From assembly GCA_947166275.1 (NCBI GenBank), contig CAMVDP010000002.1, forward strand, positions 62,001-126,000: a stretch of 64,000 bases of DNA, in the 5' to 3' direction. This stretch comes from an uncultured Clostridia bacterium. GTDB lineage: Bacteria > Bacillota > Clostridia > Oscillospirales > Ruminococcaceae. Positions 1 through 8,409 of this stretch are shown here, in pieces. Within the stretch, counting starts at the first letter, position 1. The number at the start of each line of letters is the position of its first letter. The position numbers and the translations under genes are program-made. Below the pieces are notes generated by a model. That model did not search any database, had not been told where the DNA came from, and was given only the letters and a program-made list of their open reading frames with translations.

Positions 1-546
1 CATCTCAACAAGCTCCTGTGGGCTCGTGACAACGATGATACCGCTGACGGGGAGCGACTGGAACACTGTAAGCGGTACATCACCCGTTCCGGGAGGCATA
101 TCCACGAACATATAGTCCACCTTATCCCAGATAACGTCCGACCAGAACTGCTTTATCACGCCGGCGATAACAGGGCCGCGCCATACTACCGGGTCGGTAT
201 CATTCTCAAGAAGCAGATTCACGGACATGATACGAACGCCGTTTTTAGACTGCGACGGAAACAGCGCGTTCTCTGTACCCTGCGCTCTTTCACGCAGTCC
301 GAACAGCTTCGGCACCGACGGTCCCGTTACGTCCGCGTCGAGTATCGCGGCAGTCTTTCCCGCGCGTACCGCGGCATTCGCCATAAGCGCAGTCACCAGA
401 GACTTGCCCACGCCGCCCTTGCCAGATACTACGGCAATGACCTTCTTTACGTCCGAGAGCTCATTCTGCGGCGCAAGCAGGCTTTCCGCAGTACGTGAAG
501 CGCAGTCCGCCCCGCAGGTCTCACAATTGTGTGTACATTCACTCAT
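1..546 (-). CDS. Mrp/NBP35-family Fe-S carrier ATPase (3' end outside window)
   Basis: This is a cytosolic P-loop ATPase of the Mrp/NBP35/ApbC family, which binds and passes on Fe-S clusters. About 182 residues are visible and the C-terminus lies beyond the left edge. The short N-terminal leader has four cysteines (C4, C8, C11, C15). A deviant Walker A, GKGGVGKS, lies at about 42-49, DADVTGPS at 70-77, and DMPPGTGD near 147. The ATG at 546 is preceded by AAGGAGGT at a good distance. It sits 16 nt behind the SDR gene and is probably the last visible member of the lepA operon. The C-terminal CxxC cluster site cannot be seen here, so carrier function is inferred from the family. Confidence 0.93.
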   Translation of the reverse strand, partial: MSECTHNCETCGADCASRTAESLLAPQNELSDVKKVIAVVSGKGGVGKSLVTALMANAAVRAGKTAAILDADVTGPSVPKLFGLRERAQGTENALFPSQSKNGVRIMSVNLLLENDTDPVVWRGPVIAGVIKQFWSDVIWDKVDYMFVDMPPGTGDVPLTVFQSLPVSGIIVVTSPQELVEM

Positions 547-562
547 AACTATTACCTCCTTG

Positions 563-1459
563 TTATTCTAAACCATTGATGTCTTTTATATCATTGTACA
601 TTCCCGAGATCGCGTCCTCAAGCTCCTCCTCGGTGAGCCGCAGCTTCATGTCCGCACCTGTGTTCACCGGCGGCTCAAGCTCGTTCTCCGGCTCATGTAC
701 GGTGCGCGAACGCTGCACCTTGCCAGTCGCGGCGAGAAGCATCTTCGTGGGAGCTACTCTCACAGCCGTTGACAGAAGCTTCGCGTAGAACGACGGCACG
801 ATGATGAGCCTGCCGTCGAACATCTTCTCTATCGCGTACTCCGCCGCAGCCATCTCGTCCAGACCCTCCACCGCGAACTCCGCGCCCGCTACGGAATTGA
901 ACTCCGTCTTGACGGGGCCCGGACAGAATGCGCCGATATACACGTTGGAGCGCTCACTGCGAAGCTCCTCATACAGCGCTTTCGTAAGCTGGAGCACGTA
1001 GTTCTTCGACGCGTAGTACGACGAGAAATACGGTCCCGCCATAAAGCCCGCGAGCGACGCTATGTTCAGAATGAAGCCGTAATTGCGCTTCACGAACTTC
1101 TTCATAAACAGCTTCGTCAGTATATGCACCGCCTTGATGTTCAGGTCTATCATTTTAAGCTCGCTGTCAAGGTCAGTCTCGGTAAACTTGCCGTAAACGC
1201 CGAAGCCCGCGTTGTTTATCAGGATATCGATGTTGGCGTGCTCGACTTCCTCGTAAAGCTGTATGCACTCGTCCGGGTCCGAAAGGTCGTGACAGAGCAC
1301 CTTGACCTTGACTCCGTATTTTTCGGTGAGCTCGGCTCTGAGCTCCTCAAGACGCTGCCTGCGCCGCGCTACAATGACAAGATTGAAGCCGCGCCGCGCA
1401 AGTATTCTCGCGAATGACCTGCCCATTCCCGAGCTCGCGCCTGTTACCATTGCTATCAT
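563..1459 (-). CDS. Short-chain dehydrogenase/reductase (SDR family)
   Basis: A 298-residue classical SDR oxidoreductase. The Rossmann motif TGASSGMG lies at residues 6-13, the NNAG motif is near residue 86, and the catalytic YxxxK reads YYASK near residue 150 with an upstream Ser (IASLAG). The substrate cannot be deduced. SDRs of this length reduce or oxidise varied hydroxyl or keto compounds with NAD(P)H. The ATG overlaps the stop of the preceding DUF4177 gene as ATGA, so translation is probably coupled. The C-terminal 40 residues are acidic and lie outside the SDR fold. Confidence 0.9.
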   Translation of the reverse strand: MIAMVTGASSGMGRSFARILARRGFNLVIVARRRQRLEELRAELTEKYGVKVKVLCHDLSDPDECIQLYEEVEHANIDILINNAGFGVYGKFTETDLDSELKMIDLNIKAVHILTKLFMKKFVKRNYGFILNIASLAGFMAGPYFSSYYASKNYVLQLTKALYEELRSERSNVYIGAFCPGPVKTEFNSVAGAEFAVEGLDEMAAAEYAIEKMFDGRLIIVPSFYAKLLSTAVRVAPTKMLLAATGKVQRSRTVHEPENELEPPVNTGADMKLRLTEEELEDAISGMYNDIKDINGLE

Positions 1460-1806
1460 TCGTCGTCCTCACTTTCTTCGTGATCGTCGTCACCTTCATA
1501 ATCCCAGATGTCATCCGGCACCGCAAATGTTACCTTATCAGCCTCGGCTTCTTCCTCGTCCGTGATCTCTGCCTCACCATCATCTTCGTCATCCTCGGTC
1601 ACTATCTCGATGCTGATCTCATCATTGTCGTCATTATACTCGATATCGGCATCATGGTCGTAAGCCTCACGCTCGTAGAATACATCAAGAAATCCCGAAT
1701 GGTGGTCAGGGGTCACCGCGATGACTCTCCAGCCTTCCTTTGCGTAGGTGTTCATCGCGTCCTCCGCGTACTTCACCTTATAGATATCCACCTTATACTC
1801 GTACAT
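1456..1806 (-). CDS. DUF4177-like small protein with acidic tail
   Basis: A 116-residue protein. The first 50 residues (YEYKVDIYK ... EGWRVIAVTPD ... FYERE) resemble DUF4177, a small alpha/beta domain of unknown function. The second half is almost entirely Asp and Glu. Two in-frame ATGs exist at 1812 and 1806. GGAGG at 1815-1819 is only 2 nt from the first but 8 nt from the second, so 1806 is preferred. It overlaps the end of dusB by 14 nt and the SDR start by 4 nt, so it is embedded in the lepA operon. Function is unknown. Confidence 0.8.
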   Translation of the reverse strand: MYEYKVDIYKVKYAEDAMNTYAKEGWRVIAVTPDHHSGFLDVFYEREAYDHDADIEYNDDNDEISIEIVTEDDEDDGEAEITDEEEAEADKVTFAVPDDIWDYEGDDDHEESEDDE

Positions 1807-2800
1807 TGTCATTTCCTCCGTTGCAGTTTTTATTTTCAGCCTTTATAAGTTCTGTCAGCTCGTAAAGGTCATTGAGTTCGTTCAGTTTTCCGCACATCCC
1901 GCGGTATTTCGCGGCATTCGTCATGCCCTTGAGGTAAAACGCAGCCTGTGCGCGTGCTTCCTTCATGCCGATGTATTCGCCCTTGTACTTCACGAGAAGC
2001 TCTATCTGCTCACGCATCACCGAAAGCCTCTCGTCAAGCGTGGGAGCAGGTTTCCGCGGCCTGCCCTCGTAATAGTCATCTATATCGCGGAACAGCCACG
2101 GATCTCCGTATGCGCCCCGTCCGATCATAACCAGGTCACAGCCCGTTTCGCGGTACATCTCCTCGCAGCTCTCCACACTGTCAACATCGCCGTTCCCGAT
2201 GACCGGGACACTTACAGTCTGCTTGACCGCCGCGATCACGCTACGGTCAGCCTTTCCGGTGTACATCTGCGTTTTCGTGCGCCCGTGGACTGCGATCGCT
2301 GCGGCTCCGCATTCCTCTGCGATATGCGCGATCTCGCAGGCGTTTATATGCTCCGGGTCCCAGCCCGCGCGTATCTTCACCGTCACCGGAACGTGAGCGG
2401 CTTTCACAAGAGCTGTCACCATATCCGCAAACAGCTTCGGGTCCTTCATCAGTGCGCTTCCCGCGCCGTTTCCCGCCACCTTCGGCACAGGACACCCTGC
2501 GTTCAGGTCGATGATATCCGGTCTGAAACGCTCGGCTATCTCAACGGCTGCAGCCGCAAACTCCGGTTCACTGCCGAACAGCTGTATCGCCGCGGGACGC
2601 TCCGGATCGCTTATCGTGAGCAGCTCCGCGGTCTTGCGGTCACTGTACACGAGACCTTTGCAGCTTGCCATCTCACCGACGACGTACGCCGCGCCGAAGC
2701 GCTTTGCCACCGTGCGGAAAGCAGCGTCGGCTACTCCCGCCATGGGAGCCAGCGCCGCTGTTTTCTTTATTATTACGTTTCCTATCGAAATAAATTCCAT
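1793..2800 (-). CDS. dusB: tRNA-dihydrouridine synthase (DusB type)
   Basis: An FMN-dependent enzyme that reduces uridines in the tRNA D-loop. It is a TIM-barrel protein of about 335 residues. It carries the N-terminal APMAGVAD signature, the catalytic-cysteine motif NAGCPVPKV near residue 97, the phosphate-binding segment GNGDV, and MIGRGAYGDPWLF typical of the DusB branch. The ATG at 2800 follows the hemW stop in the arrangement TGACATG. A TTG at 2809 is an alternative start that would add three residues. It lies between hemW and the DUF4177 gene in the lepA operon. Confidence 0.93.
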   Translation of the reverse strand: MEFISIGNVIIKKTAALAPMAGVADAAFRTVAKRFGAAYVVGEMASCKGLVYSDRKTAELLTISDPERPAAIQLFGSEPEFAAAAVEIAERFRPDIIDLNAGCPVPKVAGNGAGSALMKDPKLFADMVTALVKAAHVPVTVKIRAGWDPEHINACEIAHIAEECGAAAIAVHGRTKTQMYTGKADRSVIAAVKQTVSVPVIGNGDVDSVESCEEMYRETGCDLVMIGRGAYGDPWLFRDIDDYYEGRPRKPAPTLDERLSVMREQIELLVKYKGEYIGMKEARAQAAFYLKGMTNAAKYRGMCGKLNELNDLYELTELIKAENKNCNGGNDNVRV

Positions 2801-2801
2801 G

Positions 2802-3881
2802 TCAGCCAAAAATCAGTTTTCCTATCACCGCGTTTGAGATGATAAAGCCCTCCGGCGTGAGCCGCACACCGCTGTCGGTCAATTCCACGAGCACGTGCGG
2901 CAGCTTCTCCGCATTTGCGCGAAGCTCACCCGCCTTACCGAAACGCTCCGCCTCCGCATACGTGATACCCTCCGTGAGCCGCAGCTTCAGCATAGAGAAC
3001 TCCTCCCAGCCGCCCGGTAAATCATCGGTCACGGTCGTTATCTGCAGCGACGATGCTATAAATCCGTCAATGTCGCGCTCGGTGCAGTATCGCCTGCCGT
3101 CAAGGTAAGAGTGCGCTGCCGCGCCGATACCGAGGTATTCCTCGCACCGCCAGTATTTCAGATTATGCCGGCATTCATGCCCCGGCTTCGCGAAATTGCT
3201 TATCTCGTACTGCGCATATCCAAGCTCTTCAAGCGTGCGAACTGTATGCAGATACAGCTCCGATACGCTGTCATCCTCCGGCAGCTCGATCTCACGCTCT
3301 GCGAACGGTGTGCCGTCCTCGATCTTCAGGATATACGCCGAGATGTGGTCGGCACCGAGCTGCGAGAGCTTCTGCGCAGTCGATATGATGCTGAAGCAGT
3401 CCTGTCCGGGCAGCCCTATCATCATATCTGCCGAAACGCTCGTGAACCCCGCTTGCTTCGCGGTCATCAGCGCGTCCTCCGCCTGCTTTACCGTATGCCG
3501 CCGCCCGAGCAGTTTCAGTTCCCGCTCGTTCATCGACTGAACACCGAACGAGATCCTGTTCACGCCCGCGCTCCGCAGAGTTTCCAGCACCTGCGGCTTC
3601 GCCATGCACGGGTTGGCTTCGGCGGTGATCTCCGCGCCCGCTGCAATATCGGCAGCCGCGAGGATATCAGCGATATGCTCATACAGCAGTATAGGCGTGC
3701 CGCCGCCAAGGTACACGGTATCGTACCGCAGCGCGTGACCGCGGATATTCCGCTTCACCGCCTGCGCGTACTCCGATGCCTTCTCCCGGCTGTACGGTAC
3801 GGAATAAAAGTCGCAGTACGGACACTTCGACAGGCAGAACGGAACGTGGACATACAGCCCGACGGGCTTACTCGTCGTCAA
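2802..3881 (-). CDS. hemW: HemW-like radical SAM protein
   Basis: A 359-residue radical SAM protein, formerly annotated as oxygen-independent coproporphyrinogen oxidase. Cys16, Cys20 and Cys23 ([10 protein letters not shown]) form the 4Fe-4S site. Phe25 occupies the position of the fourth Cys of true HemN, which points to the heme chaperone HemW rather than the oxidase. GGGTP follows near residue 60. The start is a TTG at 3881 that overlaps the lepA stop by 14 nt. No ATG fits upstream of the conserved VHVPFC motif. The lepA-hemW order is common in Firmicutes. Confidence 0.92.
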   Translation of the reverse strand: MTTSKPVGLYVHVPFCLSKCPYCDFYSVPYSREKASEYAQAVKRNIRGHALRYDTVYLGGGTPILLYEHIADILAAADIAAGAEITAEANPCMAKPQVLETLRSAGVNRISFGVQSMNERELKLLGRRHTVKQAEDALMTAKQAGFTSVSADMMIGLPGQDCFSIISTAQKLSQLGADHISAYILKIEDGTPFAEREIELPEDDSVSELYLHTVRTLEELGYAQYEISNFAKPGHECRHNLKYWRCEEYLGIGAAAHSYLDGRRYCTERDIDGFIASSLQITTVTDDLPGGWEEFSMLKLRLTEGITYAEAERFGKAGELRANAEKLPHVLVELTDSGVRLTPEGFIISNAVIGKLIFG

Positions 3882-5685
3882 GCTTGAGCACCGCCATGAA
3901 CGCTTCCTGCGGCACCTCTACCGAGCCTAACTGCCGCATGCGCTTCTTGCCTTCCTTCTGTTTTTCGAGAAGCTTCTTCTTACGCGTGATATCGCCGCCG
4001 TAGCACTTCGCAAGTACGTCCTTGCGCATTGCTTTTATAGTCTCGCGGGCGATTATCTTACCGCCCACCGCAGCCTGCACCGGCACTTCAAAAAGCTGGC
4101 GCGGTATGTGGTCTTTCAGGCGCTCGCATATCTTGCGGGCACGCGGGTAGGCGCTGTCGGAGAATACTATGAATGAAAGCGCGTCCACCACATCGCCGTT
4201 GAGCAGTATGTCGAGCTTGACAAGCTTTGACGCTACAAAGCCCTTGAACTCATAATCATAGCTCGCATAGCCCTTGGTCCGCGATTTGAGCGCATCGAAG
4301 AAGTCGTAGACTATCTCGTTGAGTGGCAGATCATAGTGCAGATCGACGCGGGTCTTATCGATATATTTCATGTCTTTGAACACGCCGCGGCGCTGCTGGC
4401 AGAGCTCCATGATGTTGCCGACGTAGTCCGAGGGCGCGTAAACGTGCGCTTCGACCATGGGCTCGTAAGCCTGCTTTATCTCGGTCGGGTCGGGGTAGTT
4501 CGTGGGGTTGTCGATGAACACGGTCTCACCGTTCATCTTGTCTATCTTGTACACAACGGACGGTGCCGTGGTGATAAGATCAAGATTATACTCACGCTCA
4601 AGGCGCTCCTGTATTATCTCCATGTGGAGAAGTCCGAGAAAGCCGCAGCGGAAGCCGAAGCCGAGCGCCACTGATGTCTCAGGCTCAAATGTGAGCGAAG
4701 CGTCATTGAGCCGCAGCTTTTCCAGCGCGTCACGCAGGTCGCCGTATTTCGAGCCGTCGGCGGGATAAATGCCGCTGAAAACCATGGGGTTAACACTGCG
4801 GTAGCCTGCGAGAGGCTCGTCTGCCGGCTCGTCACAACGGGTCACGGTATCACCGACCTTCGTATCGCCTATCGACTTTATCGAAGCCGCGATGTAACCG
4901 ACCTCGCCCGCTTTCAGTTCGTCCGAGGGTGAAAGGCTTGTAGCACCCATGTAGCCGAGCTCGACCACCTGGAACTCCGCGCCCGTCGCCATCATGCGGA
5001 TCCTGTCGCCCACGTGAAGCGAGCCCTCCTTGACACGCACGTACACGATAACTCCCTTGTAGCTGTCATAATAGCTGTCGAATATCAGAGCCTTCAGCGG
5101 TGCGTCCGGGTCGCCCTTGGGGGCGGGTATATCCGTCACGATGCGCTCCATGACTTCCTTGATGTTGATTCCCATTTTGGCGGAGATGAGCGGAGCGTCC
5201 ATGGCGGGAATGCCGATGACATCCTCGATCTCCTGCTTTACCTCTTCGGGGCGGGCGGAGATAAGGTCGATCTTATTTATAACGGGTACGACCTCAAGGT
5301 CCTGCTCTATTGCAAGGTATGTGTTGGCAAGAGTCTGCGCTTCTATGCCCTGGGACGCGTCAACTATAAGTATCGCACCCTCGCAGGCGTTGAGCGAACG
5401 TGAGACCTCGTAGTTGAAGTCCACATGACCGGGAGTGTCTATCAGATTGAACACGTATGTGTTACCGTCGTCAGCCTTGTAGTTGAGCCGCACTGCACGG
5501 GCTTTGATGGTGATGCCGCGCTCACGTTCGAGCTCCATGTTATCGAGGAGCTGCTCCTCCATGTCACGCTCGGCAACGGTACTTGTCTGTTCGAGTATGC
5601 GGTCGGCAAGGGTCGACTTACCGTGGTCTATATGCGCGATTATGCAGAAATTGCGAATTTCGCCTAAATAGCTGTTATCGGACAT
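3868..5685 (-). CDS. lepA: Elongation factor 4 (LepA) ribosomal GTPase
   Basis: A translational GTPase that acts on stalled or assembling ribosomes. Its 605 residues match the family length. The P-loop AHIDHGKST lies at 17-25, followed by [15 protein letters not shown] near 86 and NKID near 140. The LepA C-terminal domain is complete and ends in a basic stretch before KLDDE. It is first in an operon with hemW, dusB, a DUF4177 gene, an SDR gene and mrp. GGAGGGA lies about 6 nt before the ATG, and a promoter is visible at 5729-5757. Confidence 0.97.
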   Translation of the reverse strand: MSDNSYLGEIRNFCIIAHIDHGKSTLADRILEQTSTVAERDMEEQLLDNMELERERGITIKARAVRLNYKADDGNTYVFNLIDTPGHVDFNYEVSRSLNACEGAILIVDASQGIEAQTLANTYLAIEQDLEVVPVINKIDLISARPEEVKQEIEDVIGIPAMDAPLISAKMGINIKEVMERIVTDIPAPKGDPDAPLKALIFDSYYDSYKGVIVYVRVKEGSLHVGDRIRMMATGAEFQVVELGYMGATSLSPSDELKAGEVGYIAASIKSIGDTKVGDTVTRCDEPADEPLAGYRSVNPMVFSGIYPADGSKYGDLRDALEKLRLNDASLTFEPETSVALGFGFRCGFLGLLHMEIIQERLEREYNLDLITTAPSVVYKIDKMNGETVFIDNPTNYPDPTEIKQAYEPMVEAHVYAPSDYVGNIMELCQQRRGVFKDMKYIDKTRVDLHYDLPLNEIVYDFFDALKSRTKGYASYDYEFKGFVASKLVKLDILLNGDVVDALSFIVFSDSAYPRARKICERLKDHIPRQLFEVPVQAAVGGKIIARETIKAMRKDVLAKCYGGDITRKKKLLEKQKEGKKRMRQLGSVEVPQEAFMAVLKLDDE

Positions 5686-5728
5686 TTAATTCCCTCCGGA
5701 TATAGATTGGCAAAGATATACAAAAAAT

Positions 5729-5757
5729 AGTATAGCACATTTCTCCGGATTTTGCAA
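5729..5757 (-). promoter_or_regulatory. Promoter of the lepA operon
   Basis: On the minus strand, TTGCAA (5752-5757) and TATACT (5729-5734) are separated by 17 nt. Transcription would start about 35-40 nt upstream of the lepA ATG. It is divergent from the promoter at 5816-5844. Confidence 0.75.
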
Positions 5758-5815
5758 CACAAAAGTGAAAATAAACCGCATTTGTGAAATCTGTGTGAAA
5801 AAAGCTTCGGTTTTC

Positions 5816-5844
5816 TTGTATTGTGCGGCAGAATATAGTATAAT
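5816..5844 (+). promoter_or_regulatory. Promoter of the 5883-8229 gene group
   Basis: TTGTAT (5816-5821) and TATAAT (5839-5844) are separated by 17 nt. Transcription would begin near 5851, so a TTG at 5850 cannot be a normal start of the first gene. Confidence 0.75.
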
Positions 5845-5882
5845 TAAAGTTGATTTTGCACACGAAAGGACGAAAGACAGAT

Positions 5883-6224
5883 TTGCGTGACCTCACAGAT
5901 ATGAAGAAAGATATGTACCGGTTGAGACGGTTTCAGATGTACGTTGTGTTCATACGGATATTCTTCACGATATTCGCACTGGTGCTTGTCGTTATGAGCA
6001 TAATACACTGTATCGGGAACGGTGATATCGGCGCACTTCTGCTGAAGCTCCTCGCAATAACCGTAGCATACATCATCAATGTCTTCGCTTATCACAAAGC
6101 AATGTCAGGTATGGAGGAGAGATACCAGGCACTGAAGCAGCACATAGACGAAAAAGAAAAAGAAGTCAGACCCACTCCGGCTCCCGCCACGAAAAATGAT
6201 GACTCCGATGAAAACAATGATTAA
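5883..6224 (+). CDS. Small two-TM membrane protein, unknown
   Basis: I do not recognise this 113-residue protein. Two hydrophobic segments (about residues 18-40 and 45-65) are followed by a charged helix and a Pro/Ala then Asp-rich tail. The start is uncertain. A TTG at 5883 has AAAGGA 12 nt upstream; an ATG at 5901 lacks a clear ribosome binding site. The reading frame opens further upstream but would reach the predicted transcription start. It is first of four plus-strand genes that probably form one transcript. A small membrane partner of the next two proteins is possible but speculative. Confidence 0.65.
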   Translation: MRDLTDMKKDMYRLRRFQMYVVFIRIFFTIFALVLVVMSIIHCIGNGDIGALLLKLLAITVAYIINVFAYHKAMSGMEERYQALKQHIDEKEKEVRPTPAPATKNDDSDENND

Positions 6225-6238
6225 CAGGTGATCATATC

Positions 6239-7051
6239 ATGTCATATCAGGACGACAAACGTGAGCTGCTCAAGCTCAAACAGGGACTTATCGACGAGAA
6301 CGAATCGGAGATACACGAGGAAGAAAAGCCGGTGTACGAGCTGCACGGCTTCAAGCGTATCGAAAACTTCTTCTACCATAACAAGTGGTATGTCGTTGCG
6401 GGAATATTTTTTCTCGCGGTCGCGGCATTCCTTATAAACTCGCTGCTCGAAAAGAAGCAGGGCGATCTGCGTGTCCTCGTGGTGACAAAGGACAAGGAGA
6501 TCTCCGCAAATGTGATGTACAAGATACAGGAGTTCGAGGAAGCGTTCGAGCTGTACTGCCCGGACTACGACAACAGCGGTTACATCCATGTTGACGTATA
6601 TAACGCAGACCTGAGCGACAACCCCGACCCCCAGTACTCCCTCGCGGCGGTGACCAAAGTGACGAGCGAGGCTATGTACGGTGAAGCACAGATGTTCATT
6701 GTTGACAGCGCCGCCGCGGAAGCCATAACCAACGGCGATCTGTCGCAGTTCGTAGACCTGAGCGATCTGTACCCCGACGCGGACTGCATTAAGGGCAGGT
6801 TCCTGCACATAAAGGACAGCGGATTCGCAGTCAACGCCCAGTACCTTGAGGCATGCCCGGACGACCTGTACATGGCAGTCAAGACCGTGAGCGAAACGGA
6901 CACCAACGCCGCCCGCGCCGTCCCCGCGCAGAAGCGTGCTCTCGAAGTCATGGACAACATCGTGAACGGCTACTATGCCGGCTGGGTGGACGACAGCGGC
7001 AGGATCTACGGCATCAGCGGCAAGGAGGACTTTAAAAGAAATGAAGCGTGA
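6239..7051 (+). CDS. Single-pass membrane protein, unknown
   Basis: A 270-residue protein that I do not recognise. The first 45 residues are charged and predicted cytoplasmic. One hydrophobic segment lies at about 50-68 (VVAGIFFLAVAAF), and the remaining 200 residues are probably extracytoplasmic. The outer part has repeated acidic and aromatic segments and resembles no catalytic motif I know. It overlaps the following gene by 11 nt, which suggests translational coupling. An AGGTGAT precedes the ATG. Confidence 0.75.
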   Translation: MSYQDDKRELLKLKQGLIDENESEIHEEEKPVYELHGFKRIENFFYHNKWYVVAGIFFLAVAAFLINSLLEKKQGDLRVLVVTKDKEISANVMYKIQEFEEAFELYCPDYDNSGYIHVDVYNADLSDNPDPQYSLAAVTKVTSEAMYGEAQMFIVDSAAAEAITNGDLSQFVDLSDLYPDADCIKGRFLHIKDSGFAVNAQYLEACPDDLYMAVKTVSETDTNAARAVPAQKRALEVMDNIVNGYYAGWVDDSGRIYGISGKEDFKRNEA

Positions 7052-7583
7052 CAATGTATTCATTATCTTTGCCAAGGGGCTTGGACTGTGTGTGTTCGGC
7101 AATATTCTCGGCGGCATCATGACAGTATCGATAGCTCCCCTGCTCTCGGAGTGGTATATACCGTACGTGGCAGTGCTGTTCACTGTATTCATATACGCGT
7201 CACTGGCGTTTACCGCCGGACTGCGCGACGGGCAGAAGGAAGCCAAGATGCTTCGGGCAAAGCGTGTTGAAAGCGCGCCGAAGCTGCGCTGGGTGTTCGT
7301 CGGTCTTGCAACAGCAGCGGTGATGTGCATACCCTGCGGAGCGCTGCTCGCGTGCGCACTCGGAGCTTTTCCGATGACGGGTGAGCTCCTGCTCGGCTCA
7401 TACTTTGTTTTCGGTGCGCTGGCACCGACGTTCTTCATCATCGAGGATGCCTCACAGCCGCCGGTGCTGTTTCCGGTAATACTCGCCGCGGTTTACCTTA
7501 TCGTGACTCCCGTTTCGGCACAGCTCGGGTATAAATTCGGTATAGACGAAAAGTCAGCAAAGGACTTCATGTACGAAAAATAA
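7041..7583 (+). CDS. Integral membrane protein, unknown
   Basis: A 180-residue protein with about five hydrophobic segments: near residues 5-33, 40-62, 82-108, 112-133 and 139-160. The ATG at 7041 overlaps the end of the previous gene, and AAGGAGG lies 12 nt upstream. A longer frame exists upstream inside the preceding gene but lacks a start with a ribosome binding site. No family is recognised. With its two upstream neighbours it looks like a small membrane complex. Confidence 0.75.
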   Translation: MKRDNVFIIFAKGLGLCVFGNILGGIMTVSIAPLLSEWYIPYVAVLFTVFIYASLAFTAGLRDGQKEAKMLRAKRVESAPKLRWVFVGLATAAVMCIPCGALLACALGAFPMTGELLLGSYFVFGALAPTFFIIEDASQPPVLFPVILAAVYLIVTPVSAQLGYKFGIDEKSAKDFMYEK

Positions 7584-7593
7584 GGAGAATTTT

Positions 7594-8229
7594 ATGAAAA
7601 AAGGGATACTTTTCGACCTCGACGGAACATTGTGGGATTCCTCGGCAAACGTTATCGCGTCATGGAACGACTGCATCGCGAAGAACTCACAGATCGGGCG
7701 CACATATACACAGGAGCAGATGCAAAGCTACATGGGTAAGACGCTCGAACAGATAGCCGACATCATGTTTCCTATGCTGGCTCCGGACGAACGGTACTCG
7801 CTTCTCAGGAAATGCAACACCAACGAGCTTGACTATCTGCGCGAGCACAAAGACCAGAAGTATTATCCGCTCGAACGCGAGACGCTTGAAAAGCTGTATG
7901 AAGGATATCTGCTCGCGGTCGTGAGCAACTGTCAGGACGGATACATACAGGTATTCCTTGAGCAGTGCGGCTTCGGCGGGCTTTTCGCAGACTTCGAGTG
8001 TGCAGGCAGGACCGGTAAGAGCAAGGGCGAGAATATCCGGTTGGTAATGGAACGAAACGGGCTCGAAAGCTGCGTTTACGTCGGTGATACAAACCTTGAC
8101 GGTGAAGCTGCACGCGCTGCGGGAGTCCCGTTCATCCATGCGGGATACGGATTCGGCTTTCCCGATGAATTCGATGCGCGTATCATGGGATTTGACGAGC
8201 TTCCCGCAACGGTCGCAAAGCTTATCTGA
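7594..8229 (+). CDS. HAD-family phosphatase (phosphoglycolate-phosphatase-like)
   Basis: A 211-residue haloacid-dehalogenase hydrolase. Motif I is FDLDGTLWDSS at residues 7-17 with the nucleophile Asp. Motif II is VVSNCQ near 109, motif III is the Lys in GKSKG near 140, and motif IV is VGDTNLDGEAARAAG near 160. The cap is the small helical type found in phosphoglycolate and pyrophosphate phosphatases. The substrate is unknown. TAAGGAG lies 10 nt before the ATG. It follows three membrane-protein genes closely, so cotranscription is likely, but a functional link is not evident. Confidence 0.9.
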   Translation: MKKGILFDLDGTLWDSSANVIASWNDCIAKNSQIGRTYTQEQMQSYMGKTLEQIADIMFPMLAPDERYSLLRKCNTNELDYLREHKDQKYYPLERETLEKLYEGYLLAVVSNCQDGYIQVFLEQCGFGGLFADFECAGRTGKSKGENIRLVMERNGLESCVYVGDTNLDGEAARAAGVPFIHAGYGFGFPDEFDARIMGFDELPATVAKLI

Positions 8230-8338
8230 GCCGGTACTCATGTAACCCGATATGTATATTTTTAACATATCAGCTCTTGTTATGCCGCGTGTTATTATAG
8301 CATTCAGACAATATGCGGTTATGCGCCTTTAAAACATA

Positions 8339-8367
8339 TTGACAAATCATTAATATGTAAATATAAT
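8339..8367 (+). promoter_or_regulatory. Consensus promoter of the degenerate-GGDEF gene
   Basis: An exact TTGACA (8339-8344) and an exact TATAAT (8362-8367) with a 17-nt spacer. The start codon is 43 nt downstream of the -10 box and is preceded by AAAGGAG. Confidence 0.88.
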
Positions 8368-8409
8368 ATATACTATATAAAAAATCCGATCTCAAAGGAG
8401 AAAAAGACA

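Noticed and set aside
6242-7441. A 399-codon open frame on the minus strand
   Set aside because: It crosses two plus-strand membrane genes that share ribosome binding sites and operon spacing, and it ends without a partner gene.
8249-8271. Inverted repeat GATATGT/ACATATC after the HAD gene
   Set aside because: The stem is AT-rich and no T tract follows, so it is not supported as a terminator.
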